Program-made: the position numbers and the translations under genes
The notes under the pieces: generated by a model
Told to the model about the DNA's origin: nothing
The model's database searches: none
The model's input: only the letters and a program-made list of their open reading frames with translations
Assembly (NCBI RefSeq): GCF_003859805.1
Contig: NZ_RQZG01000007.1
Coordinates: 24,312 to 88,311 of the forward strand
Origin: Arachnia propionica
GTDB lineage: Bacteria; Actinomycetota; Actinomycetes; Propionibacteriales; Propionibacteriaceae
DNA length: 64,000 bases
Direction: 5' to 3'
In this document: in pieces, positions 17,480 to 25,937 of the stretch
How positions within the stretch are numbered: the stretch's first letter is position 1
How the letters are laid out: each line of letters begins with the position of its first letter

Positions 17480-19119
17480 GCACGGAGTCCCCGACGTGGT
17501 GGCGGGACGCGGTGGTCTACCAGATCTACCCCCGCAGTTTCGCCGACGGCAATGCCGACGGGATCGGGGATCTGGCTGGCATCCTCGCCCACGTCGACCA
17601 TCTGGTGTGGCTGGGGGTCGATGCGGTGTGGCTGAGCCCGTTCTACGCCTCCGAGCTGGCCGACGGCGGCTACGACGTCATCGACCACCGGGCCATCGAC
17701 CCCAGGATCGGCACGCTGGAGGAGTTCGATGCTCTGGTGGCGGCGCTGGCTGAGCACGACATCCGCGTCATCATCGACATCGTGCCGAACCACTCGTCGA
17801 ACCTCCATCCCTGGTTCCAGGAGGCGCTCGCCTCGGGTCGCGGCTCACTGGCCAGGGGCCGGTACCACTTCCGGGACGGCACCGGGGACGGTGGCGAGCT
17901 GCCACCGTCGGACTGGGAGTCACTGTTCGGCGGCCCGGCCTGGACGAGGGTCGACGACGGGCAGTGGTATCTCCACACCTTCGCGCATGAGCAGCCGGAC
18001 CTGAACTGGGATCATCCGGAGGTGCGTCGGCACTTCCTGGAGGTGCTGGAGTTCTGGGCGGACCGGGGTGTGGCGGGGTTCCGGATCGATGCCGCGCACA
18101 TGCTCATCAAGCACCTGCCGGAGGCCCTGCCCAGCCAGGCCGAACTCAACTCGTGGAGTGGGGTGGGCGATCATCCGGTGCTGGACCGCGACGAGCTGCG
18201 GGACCTGTACCGGACGTGGCGCGAGCTGTTCAACCGCTACGACCCGCCGCGCACGGCGGTGGCGGAGGCGGCCGTCCCGGCGGAGCGGGTGCCGATGTAC
18301 GCCAGCCCGGAGACCCTCGGTCAGTCGTTCTTCTTCGACCTGCTGCTCGGCGACTACGACGCACGGGGCTTCCACGACACGATCGACCGTTGCCTCGCGA
18401 CGGCGGCCGCGACGGGATCGTCGGTGACGTGGGTGCTGAACAACCACGACACGGTGCGCTCGGCCAGCCGGTACGGCACCCGGTTCGCCGGGATGGGGCC
18501 GAACGGGTTCCCGCTGGTCAAGCACGGGATGGACTGGTTGCTGGCCCACGGCGACCCGGTGCTGTGCGACGCGGCGCGTGGGTTGCGGCGGGCCCGGGCG
18601 GCGGCGCTGGTGATGCTGGCCCTGCCCGGGAGCGCCTACCTCTACCAGGGCGAGGAGCTGGGGCTGCCGGAGGTGGCGGAGATCCCGGATGACCGGCGCG
18701 CCGATCCGGCGTTCTTCCGCAACCCCGGGGTCGACATGGGGCGCGACGGCTGCCGGGTCCCGTTGCCGTGGACCCGTACCGGGGCCTCGTTCGGTTTCGG
18801 TGACGGCGGCTCGCACCTGCCGCAACCCGCCTGGTTCGGCCGGTACAGCGTCGAGGCGGAGCGGGAGGACCCGAACTCGACCCTCCACATGTACCGGGAG
18901 GCGCTCCGGCTGCGTCGGGAGTTGGGGGTCGGTGAGGGCTTCGAGTGGCTGCCCACCGACAGCGACGAGGTGCTCCACTTCCGTCGGGGTCCCTGGCAGG
19001 TGGTGGCGAACTTCGGCCCCACCCCGGTTCCGCTGCCGGAGGGTCGGCTGCTGCTGTCCTCGGGGGAGGTCGGGAAGGACCTGCCGGGCGAGACGACGGC
19101 ATGGCTGCTCGGCGGCTGA
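17476..19119 (+). CDS. GH13 alpha-glucosidase, actinobacterial GH13_30-like
   Basis: A 547-residue second alpha-glucosidase. Catalytic residues lie in GFRIDAAH (Asp about 205), VAEAAV (Glu about 263) and NNHDTVR (Asp about 324). The Ala after the nucleophile and the shorter B-domain (HFRDGTGDGGELPPSDWES) match actinobacterial alpha-1,4-glucosidases rather than the oligo-1,6 type. The start GTG 17476 overlaps the previous stop codon (GTGA). The two glucosidases thus probably cover alpha-1,6 and alpha-1,4 linkages of the same imported oligosaccharides. Last gene of the operon, convergent with a VapC gene. Confidence 0.9.
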   Translation: MSTESPTWWRDAVVYQIYPRSFADGNADGIGDLAGILAHVDHLVWLGVDAVWLSPFYASELADGGYDVIDHRAIDPRIGTLEEFDALVAALAEHDIRVIIDIVPNHSSNLHPWFQEALASGRGSLARGRYHFRDGTGDGGELPPSDWESLFGGPAWTRVDDGQWYLHTFAHEQPDLNWDHPEVRRHFLEVLEFWADRGVAGFRIDAAHMLIKHLPEALPSQAELNSWSGVGDHPVLDRDELRDLYRTWRELFNRYDPPRTAVAEAAVPAERVPMYASPETLGQSFFFDLLLGDYDARGFHDTIDRCLATAAATGSSVTWVLNNHDTVRSASRYGTRFAGMGPNGFPLVKHGMDWLLAHGDPVLCDAARGLRRARAAALVMLALPGSAYLYQGEELGLPEVAEIPDDRRADPAFFRNPGVDMGRDGCRVPLPWTRTGASFGFGDGGSHLPQPAWFGRYSVEAEREDPNSTLHMYREALRLRRELGVGEGFEWLPTDSDEVLHFRRGPWQVVANFGPTPVPLPEGRLLLSSGEVGKDLPGETTAWLLGG

Positions 19120-19172
19120 GTCACCTGACACCTCCACCTCCCTGGCTCTTGGCCGGGGAACGAACGGGGAGG

Positions 19173-19601
19173 TCAGGCCAACAGCTTGACCAGGCTGTGG
19201 GCAGAACTCGGCAGCGACCGCGCCAGGGCACGATCGAGGGTGACCACCACCATCTGGTGCTTGGCTGCCAAGTTGACCAGGTGAAGATCAGTCACCTGCC
19301 GGTGTCCTCTCAGCCCGTCCAGGCCAGTGGTGGCCTCGGCGAGGCTGGCATCGTCGGGGACGAAGATGGCCCGAGGGTCGCTGCGGAGACTGCGAAGTGA
19401 ACGCAGTGCGTCCGACAGCGCCAGCTGAGAACCCATCACCTTGGGATTCAGGGCAAGACGCAGGAGCCCGGTCTCAGTGATCGGCGTGGTCGCGAAGCTC
19501 GTTGCCGAGCTGAACCACTCCCATACGACGGCGTGGGCAACATGGCTGGGATTGAGCAGGGCCACGAGTACATTGACATCGGGCAGTTCGGTCTCAGTCA
19601 T
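19173..19601 (-). CDS. vapC: VapC-family PIN-domain toxin
   Basis: A 142-residue PIN ribonuclease with the expected acidic residues in LPDVNVLVALL (N-terminal Asp), TDLHLVNLAA (third Asp) and VTLDRAL (fourth). VapC toxins cleave specific RNAs and are held inactive by VapB. I chose ATG 19601; an ATG two codons upstream (19607) is also possible. Either start overlaps the antitoxin 3' end by 8-14 bases, as in classic coupled TA operons. Confidence 0.88.
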   Translation of the reverse strand: MTETELPDVNVLVALLNPSHVAHAVVWEWFSSATSFATTPITETGLLRLALNPKVMGSQLALSDALRSLRSLRSDPRAIFVPDDASLAEATTGLDGLRGHRQVTDLHLVNLAAKHQMVVVTLDRALARSLPSSAHSLVKLLA

Positions 19602-19818
19602 CGTCAAGAGCCTCGGCCACCATGTCGTTGGTGATCACATGTCCTTCGACAGCGGGCAGGAGGATGATCCCTTCCCGACGGGACTCAGGTGAGGACTCGG
19701 CATCCAGCCCGGCCAGCGCCAGCTCGGACAGAGCCTCACCCATGGTGAGGCCACGCTGCCTGGCTCGCGCCCGGGCCGCAACCACGACCCGCTCATCCAG
19801 GTTCACCGTCGTCCTCAT
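19594..19818 (-). CDS. vapB: VapB-family ribbon-helix-helix antitoxin
   Basis: A 74-residue antitoxin. The N-terminus MRTTVNLDERVVVAARARARQ is a ribbon-helix-helix DNA-binding start, followed by MGEALSELALAGL and an acidic tail (MVAEALDDD) that would wrap the toxin. It precedes and overlaps the PIN toxin. It should autorepress the operon together with the toxin. Confidence 0.85.
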   Translation of the reverse strand: MRTTVNLDERVVVAARARARQRGLTMGEALSELALAGLDAESSPESRREGIILLPAVEGHVITNDMVAEALDDD

Positions 19819-19941
19819 GCCCCAATGCTACATCACGCATCACGCATCACTGTGCCGGTGGGCCTCGGTCGGGGGGAGGAAAGGGCAGCCAGAGCGGGAA
19901 ATCACCAGATCTCAACGATCCACTTCACGCAGTCGTGACGT

Positions 19942-20074
19942 GACGCCACCAGGACTCTTGCTCGCGGATGTGTTGGGCGGTGCTCAGCCACCACGGGCCG
20001 TGGAAGTCGGTGAACATGCTGGCCCACGGCTCGACACCGTCACGGTGGCTGCGCTCCAGATGCTCGTACATGGC
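19942..20074 (-). pseudogene. fragment of aminoglycoside phosphotransferase-family gene (3' end)
   Basis: On the minus strand this encodes about 45 residues (MYEHLERSHRDGVEPWASMF onward to a stop) that closely match the C-terminus of the phosphotransferase-family gene at 21075-21568. The match begins right after the Fic stop codon and has no upstream body, so it is an orphan 3' end. The two copies differ at a number of positions, so this is not a recent duplication. Together they bracket the Fic/VbhA-like pair. Bases 19819-19941 hold nothing else I can identify. Confidence 0.75.
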
Positions 20075-20076
20075 CT

Positions 20077-20757
20077 TCAGGTCGGCTCATCGGTTCGCTG
20101 GCTGGGAGTGATGGCTTTGTGCAGGACCGCGGCAAGGAGGTCGTTGTGGCCGGTGTCCTGGCTGTGGAAGCGGGCTCGCACGAACTCGTCACGCAGTGGC
20201 GCACCGACCATGAACTGAGCTGTGTCGATCCGGTACCCGGCCTGCTCTGCGAGCTGGGAGAAGAACACGAACTGGCTACGGGTGTTGCCTTCCCGAAAAC
20301 TGTGGATCACGTTCAACTCTCCCCAACTCTCCGCCAGCTCCTCGACGAATGCCGCTCGATCCAACCCGCGCAGCAAATTCCTCTGGGCAAGTTTCGCGTA
20401 TTCTGCATGGGCTGCTGCTGTCAATGCGGGCCCCGCACCGTAGTACGCGTGCCCATCCTTGGTCATGAAGCGCCCCACCGGTCCGATGCGTTCCTGCCCC
20501 GCCCACTCGTAGACATCCTGGAAGATGTGCCAGTGAATCCGTTTCATGTGCTCGTAGTCGAAGCTTCCTTCGACGGGGCGAACGCGCAACTCGACCAGCC
20601 GGAACGCGGTCGCGGTCTCTTCCAACACACGCAGCACGGTGGGATCGGTCTCACCGTAGGGTTGCCCCGGCGTGGTGAACTTGTTCCGCAACACGCGCGT
20701 GCCGGGGATGAAGTAGTCATCCCAGGTACGAAAGCCAGCACCGCTGCGGGGAGGCAT
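20077..20757 (-). CDS. Fic/Doc-family protein, probable AMPylating toxin
   Basis: A 226-residue Fic protein. The active loop is HSFREGNTRSQ, which keeps the catalytic His, the acidic metal-binding residue and the GN(x)R anion hole (canonical HxFxEGNxR). Upstream lie the flap-like and helix segments (IHWHIFQDVYEWAGQER) seen in VbhT/Doc-like Fic toxins. Such enzymes transfer AMP to target proteins such as gyrase and topoisomerase IV. The start overlaps the antitoxin stop (TGATG), so the pair is translationally coupled. Its 3' end abuts a foreign 3' gene fragment, pointing to insertion as a cassette. Confidence 0.88.
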   Translation of the reverse strand: MPPRSGAGFRTWDDYFIPGTRVLRNKFTTPGQPYGETDPTVLRVLEETATAFRLVELRVRPVEGSFDYEHMKRIHWHIFQDVYEWAGQERIGPVGRFMTKDGHAYYGAGPALTAAAHAEYAKLAQRNLLRGLDRAAFVEELAESWGELNVIHSFREGNTRSQFVFFSQLAEQAGYRIDTAQFMVGAPLRDEFVRARFHSQDTGHNDLLAAVLHKAITPSQRTDEPT

Positions 20758-20957
20758 CAGCCCTGGACGTGTCGCCGCATCTCAGCAATCGCCTCGACAA
20801 CGGTGAGTTCCTCTCGGGCGACACGCTTCAGGAGTGCACGCAGTACCGGGTCAGTGACCTCGTGTCCAGCCGCACCGAGAGCAGCATCCGCGAACGCCAC
20901 ACGCTCGACGGCATCGTGACCCTGGCAAAGGCTGACGGTTGCAGCAGCACGGGACAT
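20757..20957 (-). CDS. VbhA-like antitoxin of Fic toxin
   Basis: A 66-residue small protein whose C-terminal half (DPVLRALLKRVAREELTVVEAIAEM) resembles the antitoxin VbhA helical domain that clamps Fic toxins. I do not see a clear [S/T]xxxE(G/N) inhibitory motif in its N-terminal helix, so the inhibition mode may differ. The start ATG 20957 follows AGAGGAG by seven bases; the longer frame to 20981 would include the ribosome site itself. It precedes the Fic gene and overlaps it by one base. Confidence 0.75.
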   Translation of the reverse strand: MSRAAATVSLCQGHDAVERVAFADAALGAAGHEVTDPVLRALLKRVAREELTVVEAIAEMRRHVQG

Positions 20958-21074
20958 GAACCCGCTCCTCTCTGACTGCACTCGATCCTACCAGCGTGGC
21001 CCGGAATCGACCGATGACGAAGCACCTCATCACAACAACCGGGTCGAGATCAATCCACAATCTGGGAACAGAGG

Positions 21075-21568
21075 TCACTCGCTCACCGGACGCCACCACC
21101 AGGACTGGTGCTCGCGGATGTGTCGAGCGGTGCTCAGCCACCACGGGCCGTGCAAGCCGGTGAACATGCTGGCCCACGGCTCGACACCCTCACGGTGGCT
21201 GCGCTCCAGATGCTCGTACATGGCATGCGCCCTGTCGGCCAGGACCTCGGGGAGGCGTCGGCGCAGCTCCTCCCCGGCTCCGTAACCGTCGAGGAAAGCT
21301 GCCAGACGGCTGGCCGACTCCTCGGCAGGCGCATCCGGGAACAGGTGGGCGAAGGAGATGGCGGCGTAGGCAAGGTCCCACAGACGGCTGCTCGGCCCGG
21401 CTCCGTCCCAGTCGATGAACACCAGCCGATCGCCGTCGATGACGAGATTCCACGTGGCCAGATCGTTGTGGCAGATCAGGTCGGGGTCCACGGCTTGCGC
21501 ACCGTGTCGCCGATCCTGACCACGGCCCCGGAGGCATTGCCGCCGTCGAGTCGTTCCTCTCCTGTCAC
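21075..21568 (-). pseudogene. aminoglycoside phosphotransferase-family gene with internal deletion
   Basis: From GTG 21568 the frame encodes MTGEERLDGGNASGAVVRIG followed by DTVRKPW, a typical N-terminus of small APH/choline kinase-like enzymes. It then meets a stop after TPT. In the next frame the sequence resumes at DPDLICHNDLATWN, the catalytic loop, and continues through FIDWDGAG to the C-terminus. About 100 codons of the N-lobe and hinge are missing. The remaining 138-residue frame lacks an ATP-binding lobe, so the gene should be inactive. The GTG overlaps the GNAT stop (GTGA), a relic of translational coupling. Confidence 0.8.
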
Positions 21569-22059
21569 GTGATCGGACGCACCATGATCAGACACGGAGT
21601 GTGCTCTCCCCACAGGTCGGTCTCCTCCAAGGGCAGGAAACCCATCTTCTCGTAGAAGTGGCGGGTCCGGGCGTATCCCTCATCGGGGTGGGACTCCCCC
21701 AGGGTCTTGACCTGCAGGAGTTTCACACCGGAGCGACGGCACTCCTCGACGACCGCGTCGATCATCGCGGTGCCCACCCCGGTGCCGTGGTGGGTCCGGT
21801 CCACGACGGTGAGGTACACATCCGCCGCCCACGGGTAGTGTCGGTCCAGCAGGGTCACCCCGACGACCTGCCCGTCATCGTCGCGCACGGTCCAGGTCTC
21901 CTTCACCCTGGCGGCGTCGATGTACTCCTGGTTCGCCTCGGGGATTCCGAACCACTCCGGCACTGTCGCCAACAGCCGGGCGACGTCGTCGGGCACCCGG
22001 TCGTCGCGATGACAGGTCCAGTGTGCTGTCTGAACGTCAGGTTTCTCCTCACCCTGCAT
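21565..22059 (-). CDS. GNAT-family N-acetyltransferase
   Basis: A 164-residue acetyltransferase. The acetyl-CoA pyrophosphate loop is HHGTGVGTAMI, preceded by a DVYLTVV strand. The C-terminal GYARTRHFYEKMGF motif is typical of GNAT folds. The substrate is unknown. Neighbouring phosphotransferase remnants raise the possibility of antibiotic or metabolite modification, but nothing proves it. The start is placed at ATG 22059; the frame is open to ATG 22098, and neither has an ideally spaced ribosome site. Confidence 0.85.
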   Translation of the reverse strand: MQGEEKPDVQTAHWTCHRDDRVPDDVARLLATVPEWFGIPEANQEYIDAARVKETWTVRDDDGQVVGVTLLDRHYPWAADVYLTVVDRTHHGTGVGTAMIDAVVEECRRSGVKLLQVKTLGESHPDEGYARTRHFYEKMGFLPLEETDLWGEHTPCLIMVRPIT

Positions 22060-22198
22060 CCTGCTCACATCCTCCACTGCCACATCATGCACCCCCACAC
22101 ACGCGCAACCACTTCATCCACGAGGTGACGACACCGAACCGACAGCTGGCCGTCAGGGCGTTGTCCACGACGGTTCTCCGCTGCTCGCAACATGCCCC

Positions 22199-22879
22199 TC
22201 ACTGAAGTGGCGTGACGCTTTTCAGGGCCTCGGTCATGGCATCGGGGCTCAGCACCCCGACGTGGCTCTGCCGGACCACGCCCTCGGCGTCGATGAAGTG
22301 GTGCGACGGCACACCCATGATCCCGTAGGCCGCCGAGATCTGCTGGGACTGGTCCGCGATCTCAGGGAAGTCGTTGCCCACCCGTTTCGAGTAGTCGCTC
22401 ACGCCCGCCTGGTTCTCGCCGACGTAGACCACCACCAGTTTCACGCCCGGCATCGCCGTCGCAGCGGCCTGCACGTCCGGCATCTCCGTGCGGCACCCGG
22501 TGCACCAGGTGGCCATGAACAGCAACCACACCGGCTCTCCCCGCAGCTCCTCCAGCGACACCGGTCGACCGTCGATGTCGGTGGCGGTGAAGGCAGGGGC
22601 CTGCTCCCCGATCCTCGGGGGCTGCTGCACCCCGTCGACCTCCACCGCGGACATCGCCTCCCCTCTGGCCTGGGAGCGTTCCTGGTCCGCCGGTTTCACC
22701 ACCCACCACGCGGCGATCGCGATGGCGAAGGCCGCCACCAGCACCACCGCCGTCTGCCCGAAGGTGGAGGACCGGATCCTCGCCCGCCACGCCGGTTCCG
22801 CCGGGTCCTGCGTCCTGGACGGGGGTGGGGTGGACTCCTCGGTCTCCAGGAACTCCGTCACCTCGTCGTCGTCATGCAT
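22199..22879 (-). CDS. TlpA/ResA-like membrane-anchored thiol-disulfide oxidoreductase
   Basis: A 226-residue protein with an N-terminal cytoplasmic part, one membrane helix (about 43-61) and an external thioredoxin-fold domain with the redox motif WCTGC (Cys 126 and 129) and the cis-Pro segment GVPSHHF. In system II cytochrome c maturation such proteins reduce the CXXCH thiols of apocytochromes with electrons from CcdA. The start ATG 22879 overlaps the ccsA stop. Last gene of the nrf/ccs operon. Confidence 0.88.
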   Translation of the reverse strand: MHDDDEVTEFLETEESTPPPSRTQDPAEPAWRARIRSSTFGQTAVVLVAAFAIAIAAWWVVKPADQERSQARGEAMSAVEVDGVQQPPRIGEQAPAFTATDIDGRPVSLEELRGEPVWLLFMATWCTGCRTEMPDVQAAATAMPGVKLVVVYVGENQAGVSDYSKRVGNDFPEIADQSQQISAAYGIMGVPSHHFIDAEGVVRQSHVGVLSPDAMTEALKSVTPLQ

Positions 22880-23780
22880 AGGAGTGCAGCCCTCCGAAGA
22901 ACAGGTTCCCCAGGTAGGTGAACACGACGGCGGCGAAGGCCAGCACCAGCAGCCACGCCGACTTCGTGCCCCGCCAGCCACGGGTCACCCGGGCATGCAG
23001 GTAGGCACCGTAGATGAGCCACGTCACCAGCGCCGAGGTCTCCTTCGGATCCCACCCCCAGTACCGTCCCCACGCCACGTTCGCCCAGATGGATCCGAGG
23101 ATCAGCATGAGGGTGAGCATCGGGAAGGTGACCACCGTGGCCTTGTAGCCCAACTCGTCGAGGGACTCCCGGCTGGGCCACCCCTGCCACTTCACGTACG
23201 GCGCGACGAGGTACATCACCGCCGCCGCGAAACCCACCACCGCGGCCCCGTACCCCAGCGACGCGGTGATCACGTGCAGCGTCAGCAGCGGCGAGTTCTG
23301 CAGCGCGGGCATCAACGGATTCGGCTGGTACGACATCGTCGAGGCGTAGATGAGCATCGCCAGGATCACCGGCAGCGTGATGATCGACATCGTCCTGATC
23401 CGGTAGCGCCACTCGAACCAGACCTGCGCGAGCAGCATCCCCCAGGCGAAGGAGATGGCGAACTCGTAGTGGTTGGACAGCGGCGCGTGTCCGGTGCCGA
23501 TCATCCGTGCGATCAGGGAGCCGGTCAACAGCAGCAGGGCGAGCTGCGTGGACTTCGTGGCCCACCACGTCATGGAGAAACGCCGCACCGGTGCCCGTCG
23601 ACTTCCTCCGGTGACACTGACCTCACCGTCGCCGACGACCACGGCCTCCCCGCCCGGTGTCACCGGGGTCCTCACCGTCGTCGCCATCCGTGCGGCGAAG
23701 ACGGCACCGAGATAGGCGACGGTGGAGATCACGACCAGTCCGGTGGTGATGAGCAGCAGGGCCTGTGAGTACTCAATCAT
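22872..23780 (-). CDS. ccsA: cytochrome c biogenesis protein CcsA/CcsB (haem handling)
   Basis: A 302-residue polytopic membrane protein with the tryptophan-rich haem-binding signature WGRYWGWDPKE (WWD domain) near the C-terminus and conserved external histidines (SNHYEF and TLHV). With ResB it forms the system II haem lyase that exports haem and attaches it to apocytochrome c. The start ATG 23780 overlaps the resB stop; the frame is open to 23867 but that would lie inside resB. It serves the nine haem sites of NrfH and NrfA encoded upstream. Confidence 0.92.
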   Translation of the reverse strand: MIEYSQALLLITTGLVVISTVAYLGAVFAARMATTVRTPVTPGGEAVVVGDGEVSVTGGSRRAPVRRFSMTWWATKSTQLALLLLTGSLIARMIGTGHAPLSNHYEFAISFAWGMLLAQVWFEWRYRIRTMSIITLPVILAMLIYASTMSYQPNPLMPALQNSPLLTLHVITASLGYGAAVVGFAAAVMYLVAPYVKWQGWPSRESLDELGYKATVVTFPMLTLMLILGSIWANVAWGRYWGWDPKETSALVTWLIYGAYLHARVTRGWRGTKSAWLLVLAFAAVVFTYLGNLFFGGLHSYA

Positions 23781-25230
23781 CGGTGACCTTCCTCTCGTCA
23801 GTGCTGGCCAGCCGGGTGCTGACCCGTTCCACCAGGTCCGTGACGAACCGGGTGAAGCCTGAATCACGTCGATCCGGGGAGGCCATCCGCACCAGCGTCC
23901 CCTGCTCGTCCTCCGTCACCCTCACCCACAGGCGCTGGTGGCGGAAGAACATGGTCATGCAGGTGCCGACCACCAGCAGCGTGAAGCCCACCCACACGAT
24001 CGGCGCCCCGGGGTCCCGCCGCACGATCATCCCCGTGAACTGCTGCTCCCGGACGAAGGTGAAGGTGTGCTGCCCCACCTTCGTGGCCACACCCATGTCC
24101 AGCAACGACGAGGCGATCGGGGTGGTCTGCTCCCCCTGGTACAGCTCGATCTTCACCTGGCCGGGCGCGATCCCCGTCCCGGTCCTGCCCGACGCGGCCC
24201 CGATGACGTAGAGCACGGTGCCGTCGGACAGGGGGACGTGTCCGTAGGTGAACATCTTGTCCTGGGTGCTCCACTCCAGCGGCACCCCACCGTCGAGGAC
24301 GACCGTCCCCGAGGCATCACTGACCTGCATCACCGCCGCGACCCCGAAGTAGGCCTGGTGGAACATCACCCCGTCGTGACCGAGCGGTGAGTTGATCCGG
24401 ACCTCCTGCTCGGCGACGACGCGGTCGCCGTCACGCAGCACCAGGTCCGCCACGTAGTCCTTCGGGGCCCCGTTGTCGTAGTAGGTGTCGCGGAACTCCC
24501 GCGCCTCGGCCACCAGCGTGGTGCCGTGGCCGACCTCGCGGGGATGCCCGACGGTGAGGGTGAACTGGTCGTCGCGGAACCCGGTGAGGGTGGAGACCAC
24601 GAACCCGGCCATGATGACCACGAAGGCCACGTGGGCGACCGCGGTGCCGAACGGCATCCATGCGTTGCGGTCCAGGTAGACCGATCTCCCCGGGCCACGG
24701 TCATCGACGACGGCCCGCATCCCGTGCCGCCTCGCGTCGGCGATGACCACCTGGATCGTCTCGTCGACCCCTTCCCGGCTGGGGAATCTGGTGCGCAGCC
24801 CAGCGACGTCGAAGAACCGGTCCTTGACCCGGGTGTGGGGGTGCCGGGCCGCCTTCCAGAGGATCGGGACCCGGTGGGCGGTGCAGGCGATGATCGAGGC
24901 GGCGAGCAGTCCCATCACGATGAGGAACGGCACGCTGGAGAACATCGTGAAGAACCCGAGGGCGTCGAGGACGGGGGTCCAGCCGCCGACGGTCTCGCGC
25001 ACCGTGTCCAGCCAGGCGGCCTGCCGTTCCGGGTCGTCCGCGACGCCGGGGGGTTTCTGCGGCAGCAGCACGCCGATGAAGGACAGCAGCCCGGTCAACA
25101 GGATCAGGACCAGCCCGAACGCCTTGTTGTACAGCAGGGCGTTGATTCCGTGCAGGATGCGGGCCGGTGAGACGTCGAGCGGCCCGTCCAGACCGTCGAC
25201 GGCACCGGTGCGGCGATTCTGGTCAGTCAT
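23773..25230 (-). CDS. resB: ResB-family cytochrome c biogenesis protein
   Basis: A 485-residue ResB/Ccs1 protein: three N-terminal membrane helices (one near residues 35-55 beginning KAFGLVLILLTGLL, two more before residue 195), a large external domain and a final helix before the C-terminal tail. It partners CcsA in the haem lyase. It lies eight bases after ccdA and overlaps ccsA by eight bases. Confidence 0.92.
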   Translation of the reverse strand: MTDQNRRTGAVDGLDGPLDVSPARILHGINALLYNKAFGLVLILLTGLLSFIGVLLPQKPPGVADDPERQAAWLDTVRETVGGWTPVLDALGFFTMFSSVPFLIVMGLLAASIIACTAHRVPILWKAARHPHTRVKDRFFDVAGLRTRFPSREGVDETIQVVIADARRHGMRAVVDDRGPGRSVYLDRNAWMPFGTAVAHVAFVVIMAGFVVSTLTGFRDDQFTLTVGHPREVGHGTTLVAEAREFRDTYYDNGAPKDYVADLVLRDGDRVVAEQEVRINSPLGHDGVMFHQAYFGVAAVMQVSDASGTVVLDGGVPLEWSTQDKMFTYGHVPLSDGTVLYVIGAASGRTGTGIAPGQVKIELYQGEQTTPIASSLLDMGVATKVGQHTFTFVREQQFTGMIVRRDPGAPIVWVGFTLLVVGTCMTMFFRHQRLWVRVTEDEQGTLVRMASPDRRDSGFTRFVTDLVERVSTRLASTDERKVTDD

Positions 25231-25238
25231 GGATCACC

Positions 25239-25934
25239 TCAGATTCCGAACGCCGGGATCAGTCCGGCCAGGGGAGCGAACAGATTGGCGATCATGAGGA
25301 GGCCGACCAGCACCAGCAACGCCCCGGTCACCAACGAGACGGCCACGTGGTGCCGACGGAACCAGTCGAAACGTTGCGTGACCCGGGCAGATCCCAGGGC
25401 GACGGCGATGATCGGGACGCCCAGCCCGATGCAGTAGGTCACCATGAGGACGATGCCTGACCACACGGTGGCCCTCGTGGTGGCCAGCGCCAGGATGCCA
25501 CCCAGCACCGGGCCGATGCAGGGGGTCCACCCGGCCCCGAAGACGATGCCCATGAGTCCGGCCCGCCAGGCCGAGGTGGCCCCGTCGGCCTTCGGCATCG
25601 GGCCACGCAGCACGGTGTCGAGGACGGGGATCCGCAGCAGCCCGGCGACGTGGAGTCCCATGAACACCAGCACCGCTCCCCCGAGGATCCGGGCGTGGAC
25701 CGCGTAGGGGCCCAGTGAGTGCCCGAGCAGACCCAGTGAGGCCCACAGCGCGATGAAGACCAGGGAGAACCCACCCACGAAGGCCGCGGAGTTGCCGAGC
25801 GCGGTGCGACGGCTCACGTGCACCTGGCCGGAGCCCACGAGCTGACCGACGAAGACCGGCACGATCGGCAGGAAGCAGGGCGAGGCGAAGGACACCAGCC
25901 CTGCCAGGAGCGCCACGGGTACGGTCACCTCCAC
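25239..25934 (-). CDS. ccdA: CcdA-family thiol-reducing membrane protein
   Basis: A 231-residue protein with six predicted helices. The conserved redox cysteines sit in SPCFLPIVP (helix 1) and TPCIGPVLGG (helix 4), the hallmark of CcdA/DsbD transmembrane domains. It moves electrons from cytoplasmic thioredoxin to the external TlpA-like protein to keep apocytochrome thiols reduced. Start GTG 25934, three bases after the TPR-protein stop. Confidence 0.92.
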   Translation of the reverse strand: MEVTVPVALLAGLVSFASPCFLPIVPVFVGQLVGSGQVHVSRRTALGNSAAFVGGFSLVFIALWASLGLLGHSLGPYAVHARILGGAVLVFMGLHVAGLLRIPVLDTVLRGPMPKADGATSAWRAGLMGIVFGAGWTPCIGPVLGGILALATTRATVWSGIVLMVTYCIGLGVPIIAVALGSARVTQRFDWFRRHHVAVSLVTGALLVLVGLLMIANLFAPLAGLIPAFGI

Positions 25935-25937
25935 CGC

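Noticed and set aside
19136..19173. Terminator between the alpha-glucosidase and VapC genes
   Set aside because: ACCTCCC and GGGAGGT can pair, but the loop is 24 nt and there is no U-tract, so support is too weak for a feature.
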